The translations under genes were made by a program, and so were the position numbers. From Acidobacteriota bacterium (GTDB lineage: Bacteria; Acidobacteriota; Terriglobia; 20CM-2-55-15), in NCBI GenBank assembly GCA_023265365.1, contig JAHFTY010000011.1, forward strand, positions 1-44,813: a stretch of DNA of 44,813 nt, given 5' to 3'. Shown here piece by piece: positions 8,446 through 15,314 of the stretch (positions are counted from its first letter, which is position 1; each line of letters opens with the position of its first letter). Under the pieces are notes generated by a model. That model was not told the origin of the DNA. It saw only the letters and a list, made by a program, of their open reading frames with translations, and did not search any database.

Positions 8446-8712
8446 ATGACGACGCGCGAGACGGAACTCGAGCAACGGAACCGTGAACTGGAGGCGGGGC
8501 GGCAGTTTGCGCAGTCGAACATGAAGTATGCCGACCTCTTTGATTTCGCTCCGATCGGTTATGTGAGTCTGGATTCGTCCCGCAGAATCGTCGAGATCAA
8601 CCTCGCCGCAGCGGCTCTGCTTGGTGGTACCGCTCCCCAGTTCATTGGCCGTTCCTTCACGGATTTTGTGAAAAGCGAGGACGAGTCGAACTTCCTCGAT
8701 CACGTTCAGTAG
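8446..8712 (+). CDS. PAS-domain fragment ended by an in-frame amber codon
   Basis: The 88-residue product has a short N-terminal coiled-coil-like stretch (ETELEQRNRELEAG) and the first two thirds of a PAS domain (LFDFAPIGYVSLD, IVEINLAAAALLG, FTDFVKSEDESNFLDHVQ). It stops at TAG 8710-8712. The same frame then continues CSTAGHRMRAELDLVTADG, which reads exactly like the missing end of a PAS domain of sensor kinases. The gene therefore looks interrupted by a nonsense codon, and the sensor output domain is absent. The start is ATG 8446, since the frame upstream runs through the tRNA. It is probably a decayed signalling gene; readthrough is possible but unsupported. Confidence 0.55.
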   Translation: MTTRETELEQRNRELEAGRQFAQSNMKYADLFDFAPIGYVSLDSSRRIVEINLAAAALLGGTAPQFIGRSFTDFVKSEDESNFLDHVQ

Positions 8713-8733
8713 TGCAGCACGGCCGGGCATCGG

Positions 8734-9135
8734 ATGAGAGCCGAACTGGACCTTGTGACGGCGGACGGCTATAATTCCGGTGAAAACATCTCGCGTCTCG
8801 ACGCCGAAATTCTGTTTCGCGAGGGTCAGTCGCTGCAGGATCACCAGGCTTTTGGGAAGGCGCTCGAAGCCTACCGGCAGGCGGCGGCGATTCAGCCGGG
8901 CCACGCCTCGATTCATTTCCGCATGGGAGAAGTTCTGGGAAAGCTTGGAAAGTGGACGGAGGCGGCGGCCTCGTATCGCGAAACGATCCGGCTGCGGCCG
9001 AACGACACGGAAGCGCACCTCAATCTGGGGTTCGTGTACTACGAGATGGGCCTGGATACGGAAGCACAGGCCGAATTCGAGCTCGCCAAAAGCCTGGGCG
9101 GCCTTGCGAAGTCCGCGCGAAAAATGCCATTCTAG
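8734..9135 (+). CDS. TPR-repeat protein
   Basis: The 133-residue product contains about three tetratricopeptide repeats (AFGKALEAYRQAAAIQPGHASIHF, then WTEAAASYRETIRLRPNDTEAHL, then LGFVYYEMGLDTEAQAEFELAK), a scaffold for protein-protein contacts. There is no signal peptide. The first ~12 residues (MRAELDLVTADG) belong in sequence to the PAS domain interrupted just upstream in the same frame, so ATG 8734 may not be the original start; no Shine-Dalgarno precedes it. A TATAAT lies at 8770-8775 inside the frame, but no in-frame start follows it closely. It ends 5 bp before the GAF-GAF-ANTAR gene and may be co-transcribed. Confidence 0.7.
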   Translation: MRAELDLVTADGYNSGENISRLDAEILFREGQSLQDHQAFGKALEAYRQAAAIQPGHASIHFRMGEVLGKLGKWTEAAASYRETIRLRPNDTEAHLNLGFVYYEMGLDTEAQAEFELAKSLGGLAKSARKMPF

Positions 9136-9140
9136 GCGCG

Positions 9141-10382
9141 GTGCCGCCATCCAATTCGTTCGAAAACATCCAAAAGACGCTCGACCTTGCCGGACAAGAG
9201 CTGAAGATCCTGCACGAAATCAGCCAGTCGATCAGCTGCAGCCTCGACCTGGACCAGGTCCTTCACAAGATCATCGACCTGGTCGTGGACGTCACGCGCG
9301 GTGACTCCTGCCTCCTGTACCTCCTGGATGAGAACCGGGAACACCTGGTTCTGCGCGCATCGAAAAATCCTCACCCGAAACTCATCGGCAAGATCGGAGT
9401 GCGTGTCGGCGAAGGGATCACGGGCTGGGTTGCGCGGGAGGCCGAACCGGTCGCGATTGCGCGCCACGCCGGCAAGGACGCCCGGTTCAAGGTGTTCAAC
9501 AGTCTTCCGGAGGACAAGTACGAGGCCTTTCTTTCCGTTCCGATCATTGCCCCGACCGACCGAGTCACCGGCGTCATCAACGTGCAGCACCGCAAAGCCC
9601 ACCGGCACAGCGATCGCGAAAAAGCGCTGCTATCCATCATCGGTCACCAGGTTGGGGGCGCGATCGAAAACGCCCGCCTCTACCAGGAAAGCACCCGCCG
9701 TTCCCAACAGATCTCGACGCTGGCGCAGGTCGGGCAGGTCATTTCTTCCGGTCGTTACCTCGAAGAGATGCTGCAACTGATCGTGCGCATGATCGCCGAA
9801 ATGATGCAGGCCCGAGTGTGCTCGATCATGCTGGTGGACACGCAGAAAAACGAACTCGTTCTCAAAGCCGCCAAGTGTTCCAGCGAAGAATACTGGCAGC
9901 GGCCGAACCTCAAAATCGGGAAAAGCATGATAAGCCGGGTGGTGAAGGAAAAGGCTCCGCTGATGGTGCGGGATGTCACCAAGGAGGAATCGTACCGCTA
10001 TCCCGAACTGGCCACGAAAGAGGGTGTGCGGTCTCTGCTGTCGGTCCCGATGATTCTAAAGGACCATGTTATCGGCGTGATCAACGTGTACTCCGCCGAA
10101 GAAAGAATTTTTTCCAACGAGGACCAGCGCGTCCTTTCGACAGTCGCCGACCAGGCTGCGCTCGCCTTCGAGAACACGAAACTCAATGTCGCGATCCTGG
10201 AAAGCCAGGAAGCGCTGCAGACACGCAAACTCATCGAGCGCGCAAAGAGCATCCTTCAGAAACAGGCTCACCTGTCGGAAGACGAAGCCTACAAGCGGCT
10301 GCAGCAGCAGAGCATGAGAACGCGAAAATCCATGCGCGAGATTGCGGAAGCGGTCATTCTATCCAGCGAGATGCAGGGGTAG
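9141..10382 (+). CDS. GAF-GAF-ANTAR sensor/antiterminator protein
   Basis: The 413-residue cytoplasmic protein has two GAF ligand-binding domains (about 24-180 and 190-347; each ends with FLSVPII/LLSVPMI then GVINV and a DQ/HQ helix). A C-terminal ANTAR domain (about 355-409) contains KLIERAKSILQ, SEDEAYKRLQQQ and REIAEAVI. ANTAR domains bind two-hexaloop RNA hairpins and prevent transcription termination; GAF domains sense small molecules or redox state. The start is inferred as GTG 9141, just after the TPR stop; an upstream extension would overlap the TPR gene out of frame. The ribosome site is weak. The RNA targets are not in view. Confidence 0.88.
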   Translation: MPPSNSFENIQKTLDLAGQELKILHEISQSISCSLDLDQVLHKIIDLVVDVTRGDSCLLYLLDENREHLVLRASKNPHPKLIGKIGVRVGEGITGWVAREAEPVAIARHAGKDARFKVFNSLPEDKYEAFLSVPIIAPTDRVTGVINVQHRKAHRHSDREKALLSIIGHQVGGAIENARLYQESTRRSQQISTLAQVGQVISSGRYLEEMLQLIVRMIAEMMQARVCSIMLVDTQKNELVLKAAKCSSEEYWQRPNLKIGKSMISRVVKEKAPLMVRDVTKEESYRYPELATKEGVRSLLSVPMILKDHVIGVINVYSAEERIFSNEDQRVLSTVADQAALAFENTKLNVAILESQEALQTRKLIERAKSILQKQAHLSEDEAYKRLQQQSMRTRKSMREIAEAVILSSEMQG

Positions 10383-10395
10383 GATTCCGGCCGGG

Positions 10396-10671
10396 CTATT
10401 CGGAAAGCGTGCGCATTTCCTCTTCGTAGTACTTCCGGTAGAGGATTTCCCATTCGGCGCTGCCTTCAGGGATTCCGCGCTTCTGCGATTCCACTTTGTG
10501 ACGGGCGCCCTTGTCGATTTCGGCTTCTTTTTTCAGCCATTTGTTCAGGATCTCCACGACGGCGAGGCGGATGGTATTTCGATCCTCGATGAAGTCGATT
10601 TCGTCGGTGGATGCGAGTCTTTCCGCGATAGCGTGGGACAGGACGTTGATTTTTTCTCGACTCAGTCGCAT
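10396..10671 (-). CDS. DUF507 family protein (distal copy)
   Basis: The 91-residue helical, highly charged protein starts MRLSREKINVLSHAIAERL and contains RLAVVEILNKWLKKEAEID and the tail WEILYRKYYEEEMRTLSE. These features mark DUF507, a small family without known function. It ends 13 bp from the convergent ANTAR gene. A second DUF507 gene lies 9 bp upstream on the same strand, so both are probably translated from one mRNA. No membrane segment or metal motif is present. Confidence 0.8.
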   Translation of the reverse strand: MRLSREKINVLSHAIAERLASTDEIDFIEDRNTIRLAVVEILNKWLKKEAEIDKGARHKVESQKRGIPEGSAEWEILYRKYYEEEMRTLSE

Positions 10672-10680
10672 CGGGTTATT

Positions 10681-10959
10681 TCACAGAATGATTTTCCGCT
10701 CACGCACCAGTTTGCTTTTGATCATCTTGAACATCTCCTGGTAGGAAATGCCGTTCTGGCGCATGTGGTCGGAGTATTGAGTCAGAAGGGTACGGACTTC
10801 CTCGTTGACTCTGTCTTCGAGCATTAATTCGGATTCCATGATCTGGAATACCGGCGTAACGAGGTCGTATCCGGCGGGGATCTCGATCATCTCTTGATCC
10901 ACCAGCTCGTCGACCACCTTTGATGCGAGCAGGTGGATGAATTCTTTTCTCAACGCCAT
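10681..10959 (-). CDS. DUF507 family protein (proximal copy)
   Basis: The 92-residue product starts MALRKEFIHLLASKVVDEL and carries MLEDRVNEEVRTLLTQYSDHM and MFKMIKSKLVRERKIIL. It shows the same pattern as the next gene (N-terminal helix, charged middle, C-terminal helix), so the two look like diverged paralogues that may form a heteromer. ATG 10959 is preferred to an upstream start at 11034, which would add 25 residues of no similarity and approach the tRNA terminator. The function is unknown. Confidence 0.75.
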   Translation of the reverse strand: MALRKEFIHLLASKVVDELVDQEMIEIPAGYDLVTPVFQIMESELMLEDRVNEEVRTLLTQYSDHMRQNGISYQEMFKMIKSKLVRERKIIL

Positions 10960-11042
10960 AGCAAACGTTGATAGTCCCACATACAGCGAGACGTTTTCAA
11001 GAGCAGCAGCGGTCTCTGACCGCGCCGGCAGCAAAATAAAAA

Positions 11043-11063
11043 GCCCGGCAGGGAATGCCGGGC
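11043..11063 (-). terminator. Intrinsic terminator of tRNA-Asp
   Basis: An 8-bp GC stem GCCCGGCA/TGCCGGGC with loop TTCCC (minus strand) is followed by TTTTTATTTTG. It lies 17 nt after the tRNA-Asp 3' end, so the tRNA is terminated before the DUF507 pair. Confidence 0.85.
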
Positions 11064-11080
11064 AAATTCATGGAATTGGA

Positions 11081-11154
11081 CGGGGCCGACGAGACTCGAA
11101 CTCGCGACCTCCTGCGTGACAGGCAGGCGTTCTAACCAACTGAACTACGACCCC
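11081..11154 (-). tRNA. tRNA-Asp (anticodon GTC)
   Basis: On the minus strand the 74-nt cloverleaf has acceptor GGGGTCG/CGGCCCC with one T-G pair and discriminator G. The D arm is GTTC..GAAC, and the anticodon stem CCTGC/GCAGG has loop CTGTCAC. The T arm is GCGAG-TTCGAGT-CTCGT. No CCA is encoded. Confidence 0.97.
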
Positions 11155-11168
11155 AAGGACAAATGGAA

Positions 11169-11197
11169 ATCTTACACGCCGATTCCGGAAGGCACAA
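11169..11197 (-). promoter_or_regulatory. Candidate promoter of tRNA-Asp
   Basis: On the minus strand TTGTGC (11197-11192) and TAAGAT (11174-11169) are separated by 17 nt. The tRNA 5' end follows 14 nt after the -10 box. Both boxes are imperfect. Confidence 0.4.
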
Positions 11198-11247
11198 CAG
11201 GTAATTCCCGGTTCCGGTTCGCAGGGACTGGACCTAATCGACAAGCG

Positions 11248-11281
11248 AAAAAAAAGCGGAGCAGCGTTGGCTGCTCCGCTT
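11248..11281 (-). terminator. Strong intrinsic terminator of the M48 peptidase gene
   Basis: A 12-bp perfect stem AAGCGGAGCAGC / GCTGCTCCGCTT with a 4-nt loop is followed on the minus strand by an uninterrupted run of eight T (complement of 11248-11255, sharing two bases with the stem). It lies 30 nt after the M48 stop. Confidence 0.93.
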
Positions 11282-11310
11282 TGCTTCATGTTGCGATCGG
11301 AGAAAAGCAG

Positions 11311-12426
11311 TTATGGACGGCGTTTCAGAACGGGACGATCGTCGTCTTTCTCCTTCTCCTTGTCCGCGTCATTCTTGTCTTTATCGGCTGTACTATCGTC
11401 CTTTGCATCTTTGGAGTCCTTGGAATCTTTCGCGTCCTTGTCCTTCGGATCATCGCGGGTGGACGTCGTCCGCCTCCGCAGGCTCGGCTTGTTGCTTTCT
11501 TCTTCGGTGGGCCGGCGATTTTCCAGTTGAGCCAGTTGTGTTTTGATTTTGTTGAACTCCGAAGTCGTCACGACGTATTGCTCGCGATCCGGAAGGACCT
11601 TTTCGATGTTGGCCTTTTCCAAGGTAATGCGGTCGCCTGTGAGCGGGTGCGTGCTGAAGAGCTTGTTCATCGTGCCCGGCTTGGCGCTTTCCTTCGCCTG
11701 GAGTTTTTCGAAGAAGCTCACCGCGGCTGTTGGATCATAACCGGTCTTATACATGTACTGGAGTCCGAGGTAGTCGGCTTCGGCTTCGGCTTTGCGGGAG
11801 AAGGAAAGGAACGTGATCGGAACAAGGAGGCCTGTTGCCTGACGGAGACCGAATCCGGCGGGCCCGCCGAGGAAAATCAACGGAATCGACGCAATATTCA
11901 GGAGTTGACCCTTCGATGCGTTTTCCGCACCGTGTCGCGCCGTCACATGGGCGATTTCGTGGGCCATCACGCCGGCAAGTTCCGCTTCATCATCCGCCGC
12001 CATGATCAGGCCGGTGTTCACATAAAAAAAGCCGCCGGGGAGGGCGAACGCGTTGACCTCGTCGGCCTCGACGACTTTGATGGTGAAAGGTACCTTCGCA
12101 TCCGAATTCCGAACGAGATTCTGGCCGACGCGGTTGACGTATTCGTTGATGACGGGGTCGTCCACGAGCTTGACTTCCCGTTCCACCTCAGCCGCAAGTT
12201 CCCGGCCCATCGCAATTTCCTTTTCAAGGGACATGAAATTGATGCTTCCCTTGTTGATGTTGCGATTGCCGATGTTGTCGATATCCGAGTTCTTGGGTTT
12301 CTTGCCGCTGTCCTTAGGCTTTTCTTCCTTTTGCTTGGTGTCCTTCTGTTGGGCAAACCCTACCGAGGTGCACATCAGGCCGGCCAGCGCCAAGGCCAGA
12401 GTGAGTCGGGCGACCTTAAAAATCAT
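11311..12426 (-). CDS. Secreted M48-family zinc metallopeptidase
   Basis: The 371-residue protein has a signal peptide (MIFKVARLTLALALAGLM, cleaved near SVGFAQ). The M48 catalytic motif HEIAHVTARHG has H156, E157 and H160; a third ligand is a Glu in the helix AEAEADYLG near 212. The IYFH-type fold element NTGLI/ALPGGFFYVN precedes it. This suits periplasmic quality control of outer-membrane proteins, as in BepA/YfgC, but the C-terminal TPRs are missing. The tail (~305-371) is a highly charged Lys/Asp tract (KDSKDSKDAKDD). The ATG at 12426 has GGAG about 8 nt upstream; an earlier ATG (12444) lacks that. It is a monocistronic unit with a strong terminator. Confidence 0.9.
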   Translation of the reverse strand: MIFKVARLTLALALAGLMCTSVGFAQQKDTKQKEEKPKDSGKKPKNSDIDNIGNRNINKGSINFMSLEKEIAMGRELAAEVEREVKLVDDPVINEYVNRVGQNLVRNSDAKVPFTIKVVEADEVNAFALPGGFFYVNTGLIMAADDEAELAGVMAHEIAHVTARHGAENASKGQLLNIASIPLIFLGGPAGFGLRQATGLLVPITFLSFSRKAEAEADYLGLQYMYKTGYDPTAAVSFFEKLQAKESAKPGTMNKLFSTHPLTGDRITLEKANIEKVLPDREQYVVTTSEFNKIKTQLAQLENRRPTEEESNKPSLRRRTTSTRDDPKDKDAKDSKDSKDAKDDSTADKDKNDADKEKEKDDDRPVLKRRP

Positions 12427-12551
12427 TGGTATTCTCCGATGCAAGTTGGTTCATCGTACGGGCCATCGTCTGATACGTCAAGGGCTTTGACGGCATCGTC
12501 CACGAATGGTTTGACCTTTATTCATCGCTTTCGGAGCATTCAAAAGCCCAA

Positions 12552-13268
12552 TCAAACGGAGGCCACCGGAAGGGTCACGATGTCGTCGACAGCCATCACC
12601 TCTTTCACCACAAACGGCTCCGCATAGTCGACGCCCATCAGATGTCCGTAGTACTTGCACTGCGTGGTCACGCGGTCGAGCAGGCGGCCCCATGCCGGAT
12701 AGAGTTCGGTGATGTCTTTCATGTCCCCTGAGAACTGTGAAGCGAAACAATTAATCGCATCCAGCTTCCGGGGAAAGTGAGCGGAGATATCAACCAAAAA
12801 TGAAGGTTTAACATCCCAATACATTGACGCATAAAGGACTTTACTTGGGCGATGCGGTTGGCCGGCTACCGGAAGCTGCTTGAGTCCGGCGGCATAGCAC
12901 GCTTCATATCCGATCGTCGCGGCGGTGTAGTGATCGGGATGCCGGGCTTCCCAGTAAGGCAGAATGACGGTTTTGGGCCGGGCCTTTCGAATCTGTTCGG
13001 CGACGGCGTACCTGTTTTCGATGGACGAAATCAGCCGGGAATCGCCGAGATTCATCCGCTCCCGGAACTTCGCCCCGATCACGGCCCGGGCGGCCTCCGC
13101 CTCCTGGGCGCGAAGTTCGGGGGTCCCCCGGGTACCCATTTCTCCCTGCGTGAGGTCCAGGATGCCAACCGAGTAGCCCTGGGCCACCATCCGCAGCAGG
13201 GTACCGGAACAGGTCAGTTCAATGTCGTCCGGGTGTGCGGCAATCGTCAGAATGTCTACTTGTTCCAC
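12552..13268 (-). CDS. bshB1: PIG-L/LmbE-family deacetylase, bacillithiol biosynthesis type
   Basis: The 238-residue enzyme belongs to the zinc-dependent GlcNAc deacetylases: AHPDD at 11-15 gives metal ligands and catalytic Asp, and HPDHYTA near 110 gives the third His. GEMGTRGTPELRAQE and the C-terminal YAEPFVVKE segment are characteristic of BshB1, which removes acetyl from GlcNAc-malate in bacillithiol synthesis. GTG 13268 is chosen: an AAGGTGA site lies about 8 nt upstream, and the family begins at VDILTIAAHPDD. The start overlaps the glutaredoxin-like gene by 13 bp. bshA and bshC are not in the window, so assignment to bacillithiol rests on family resemblance. Confidence 0.83.
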   Translation of the reverse strand: MEQVDILTIAAHPDDIELTCSGTLLRMVAQGYSVGILDLTQGEMGTRGTPELRAQEAEAARAVIGAKFRERMNLGDSRLISSIENRYAVAEQIRKARPKTVILPYWEARHPDHYTAATIGYEACYAAGLKQLPVAGQPHRPSKVLYASMYWDVKPSFLVDISAHFPRKLDAINCFASQFSGDMKDITELYPAWGRLLDRVTTQCKYYGHLMGVDYAEPFVVKEVMAVDDIVTLPVASV

Positions 13269-13513
13269 AGGCGCTTCACCTTTTTTTCGAACTCGGCCTC
13301 CTCGACGCGGTATTTGAAGGCCTTGTTCCCGTTGATTGTGATGACAGGAATCTCCATGCCATAGGCGGATTCGAGTGCGGGATCGGCCTCCACATTGACG
13401 ACGCTCAGGACAAATGGATACCGTCGCCGCACTCTTTCGATGACGTCTTTCGCCTCGTCGCAAAGATGGCAGCCGGGTCTGGAGTAGATGTCAACGTGAA
13501 TGGGATCCGACAT
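13256..13513 (-). CDS. Glutaredoxin-like thiol-disulfide protein
   Basis: The 85-residue protein has a thioredoxin fold with the CHLC active site (C15 and C18) in YSRPGCHLCDEAK and the cis-Pro segment IPVITING. It fits the DUF836/glutaredoxin-like group. It overlaps ribF by 23 bp at its start and the bshB1 start by 13 bp at its end, so the three genes form a compact minus-strand operon. The position beside a bacillithiol-type deacetylase suggests a bacillithiol-linked redox role, but this is inference; the CxxC type alone does not decide the partner thiol. Confidence 0.85.
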   Translation of the reverse strand: MSDPIHVDIYSRPGCHLCDEAKDVIERVRRRYPFVLSVVNVEADPALESAYGMEIPVITINGNKAFKYRVEEAEFEKKVKRLWNK

Positions 13514-14441
13514 TGGCGAATGTGCTGAGACGTCTCAGGAATCGTTGGGTATTGCAGACGTCCGCCGTGATCTGGCGGCGCAGGGCTTCGGGCGATTCGA
13601 ACTTCATTTCATCGCGAAGGCGTTTGATGCATCGAAGACGTGCGGAAACGACGCAGTCGGGGACGGGGTCGTTCAGCACAAACGTCTCGACCGTGATCGT
13701 GGATCCTGCAAACGTCGGCCGAACCCCGATGTTCGTCACCGAGTGCAGGAAAGGGCCGCCGTCGAGCGATATGCGTGTAATGTAGACGCCCCTGGCGGGA
13801 AGCAGTTCATTCTCGGGTTGAAGATTCAGCGTCGGGACCGTGACGTTGCGTCCGCGTCCTGCGCCGGAAACGATGGTGCCCTCCAGTTCGGGCCAGCGGC
13901 CGAGAAGCCGGCAGACTTTTGAAACAGCGCCGGTCGCAATGAGATCTCGAACTCGCGTGCTGCTGACGGGAATGCCGCGAACCTCGACGGGCGGAACCTC
14001 GATCACGTCGAGGCCGCCGTGGTCCCTCAGCGTCTGGACGCTGCCGCCACCGCGATATCCGAAATTGAAATTGCTTCCGACACAAACCATCCGGGCGGCA
14101 AGTCCGCGGATCAGGTATTGATCGATAAAGCTGTCCGGAGAGAGCCGGGAAAACGACTCGTCGAAATTCATCACAAAGAGAAGATCGACTCCGGTCTGCT
14201 CAATCAGGCGGATCTTCTGGTGTAACGTGCTGATCAGAAGCGGAGCTTTGTAGGGTGCGAGAAAGCGAATGGGATGCGGCGAAAACGTCATCGCGACGGA
14301 GCGGCACTGCAACTCCTGCGCGCGGCTCACCACGGTATCAAGGATGGCCCGGTGGCCCCGGTGGAGACCGTCAAAGTTTCCGATGCTGACAACGGAACGC
14401 TCCGCCGGCACCGCATCGGTGAGTGACGTTATGACTCGCAT
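13491..14441 (-). CDS. ribF: Bifunctional riboflavin kinase / FAD synthetase
   Basis: The 316-residue enzyme turns riboflavin into FMN and then FAD. The N-terminal FAD synthetase half has the nucleotidyl-transferase motif SIGNFDGLHRGH (18-29), FSPHP and the SSTRVRDLI signature. The C-terminal flavokinase half has GRGRNVTVPTLNL, the PARGVYI strand and TNIGVRPTF. Length is normal. The gene begins at ATG 14441 with no Shine-Dalgarno; a TAAATT box lies 8 nt upstream, so a leaderless mRNA is likely. It is divergent from mazG with only 42 bp between them, and heads the operon with the glutaredoxin-like gene and bshB1. Confidence 0.95.
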   Translation of the reverse strand: MRVITSLTDAVPAERSVVSIGNFDGLHRGHRAILDTVVSRAQELQCRSVAMTFSPHPIRFLAPYKAPLLISTLHQKIRLIEQTGVDLLFVMNFDESFSRLSPDSFIDQYLIRGLAARMVCVGSNFNFGYRGGGSVQTLRDHGGLDVIEVPPVEVRGIPVSSTRVRDLIATGAVSKVCRLLGRWPELEGTIVSGAGRGRNVTVPTLNLQPENELLPARGVYITRISLDGGPFLHSVTNIGVRPTFAGSTITVETFVLNDPVPDCVVSARLRCIKRLRDEMKFESPEALRRQITADVCNTQRFLRRLSTFANVGSHSR

Positions 14442-14449
14442 CTAGTCCG

Positions 14450-14455
14450 AATTTA
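14450..14455 (-). promoter_or_regulatory. Candidate leaderless -10 box of ribF
   Basis: TAAATT on the minus strand ends 8 nt before the ribF ATG, with no ribosome site between. It shares the 42-bp intergenic region with the divergent mazG promoter. Confidence 0.4.
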
Positions 14456-14471
14456 ACACATTAAATCCCGC

Positions 14472-14477
14472 TATAAT
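14472..14477 (+). promoter_or_regulatory. Leaderless -10 box of the mazG operon
   Basis: Perfect TATAAT is followed by 6 nt (TCGTCC) and then the mazG ATG at 14484. The normal distance from -10 to start of transcription would place +1 on the A of ATG. There is no Shine-Dalgarno. TTAACA at 14453-14458 could be a -35 but is only 13 nt away. Confidence 0.6.
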
Positions 14478-14483
14478 TCGTCC

Positions 14484-15314
14484 ATGGCCGATGACACGAC
14501 GGGAAAACGGTTCGAAAAGCTGGTGGAGATCATGACCACGCTGCGTGGTCCCGACGGCTGTCCCTGGGACAAGGAGCAGGACTTCAATACCCTGAAACCC
14601 ATGCTCGTCGAGGAAGTGTACGAGGTCCTTGAAGCGATCGACATCGAGGACTGGGATGGCGTTTCCGAAGAACTGGGCGACCTTCTTCTTCACATCGTTT
14701 TTCAGGCGCAACTCGGAAAAGAGAACGGCCGTTTCAATATCGACACCGTGATCCAGAAGATCTGCGACAAGCTGATCCGCCGCCACCCCCACGTGTTCGG
14801 TAACGAAGAAGCGGGCACTTCCCAACAGGTCATCAGGAACTGGGAAGCCATCAAGGCGCAGGAGAAAGCCGAAAAACTGAACAGCCGGACGCCGGAACAG
14901 CGATCGTTGCTCGAAGGTATCCCCAGCAAATTGCCCGCGATCCACGAGGCGCATCAGATCTCGGCACGGGCGGCGCGCGTCGGTTTCGACTGGCCGGACG
15001 TGGAGGGAGTCTTCGAGAAGCTTCAGGAAGAAGTGCTGGAACTGAAGGAAGTCATCGCGGGGAAGGAACCCGGTCCCAAACGAGATCGGCTGGAAGACGA
15101 AATCGGCGACATCTTGTTTGTGATCGTGAACATCGCACGCTATCTCCGGATCGACTCGGAATCGGCGTTGAAGCGGGCAAATCGCAAATTCAAGTCGCGC
15201 TTTCAGTTCATGGAGAACGAACTGGCACGCCAGGGCCGGACCCTCGACGGAACCGGACTGGCGGAAATGGAAGCGCTCTGGCAACAGGCAAAGATCGAGA
15301 CTCCGGGAAAATGA
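14484..15314 (+). CDS. mazG: Nucleoside triphosphate pyrophosphohydrolase MazG
   Basis: The 276-residue two-domain enzyme hydrolyses (d)NTPs to NMP and PPi, acting in nucleotide-pool cleaning. The N-terminal MazG domain shows LRGPDGCPWDKEQ, then metal-binding EEVYEVLEAI and EELGDLLLHIVF. The second domain repeats the fold with LQEEVLELKEVI and DEIGDILFVIVNIARYL, the active EExxE/ExxD pattern. RRHPHVFG is typical of MazG. The ATG is directly downstream of a TATAAT box. It heads a four-gene operon, with a 4-bp ATGA overlap to the GNAT gene; no toxin mazF is nearby. Confidence 0.95.
   Translation: MADDTTGKRFEKLVEIMTTLRGPDGCPWDKEQDFNTLKPMLVEEVYEVLEAIDIEDWDGVSEELGDLLLHIVFQAQLGKENGRFNIDTVIQKICDKLIRRHPHVFGNEEAGTSQQVIRNWEAIKAQEKAEKLNSRTPEQRSLLEGIPSKLPAIHEAHQISARAARVGFDWPDVEGVFEKLQEEVLELKEVIAGKEPGPKRDRLEDEIGDILFVIVNIARYLRIDSESALKRANRKFKSRFQFMENELARQGRTLDGTGLAEMEALWQQAKIETPGK

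Noticed and set aside
11116-12627. 503-codon plus-strand frame opposite the M48 peptidase
   Set aside because: It runs through tRNA-Asp, a strong terminator and the M48 gene; no domain is visible.
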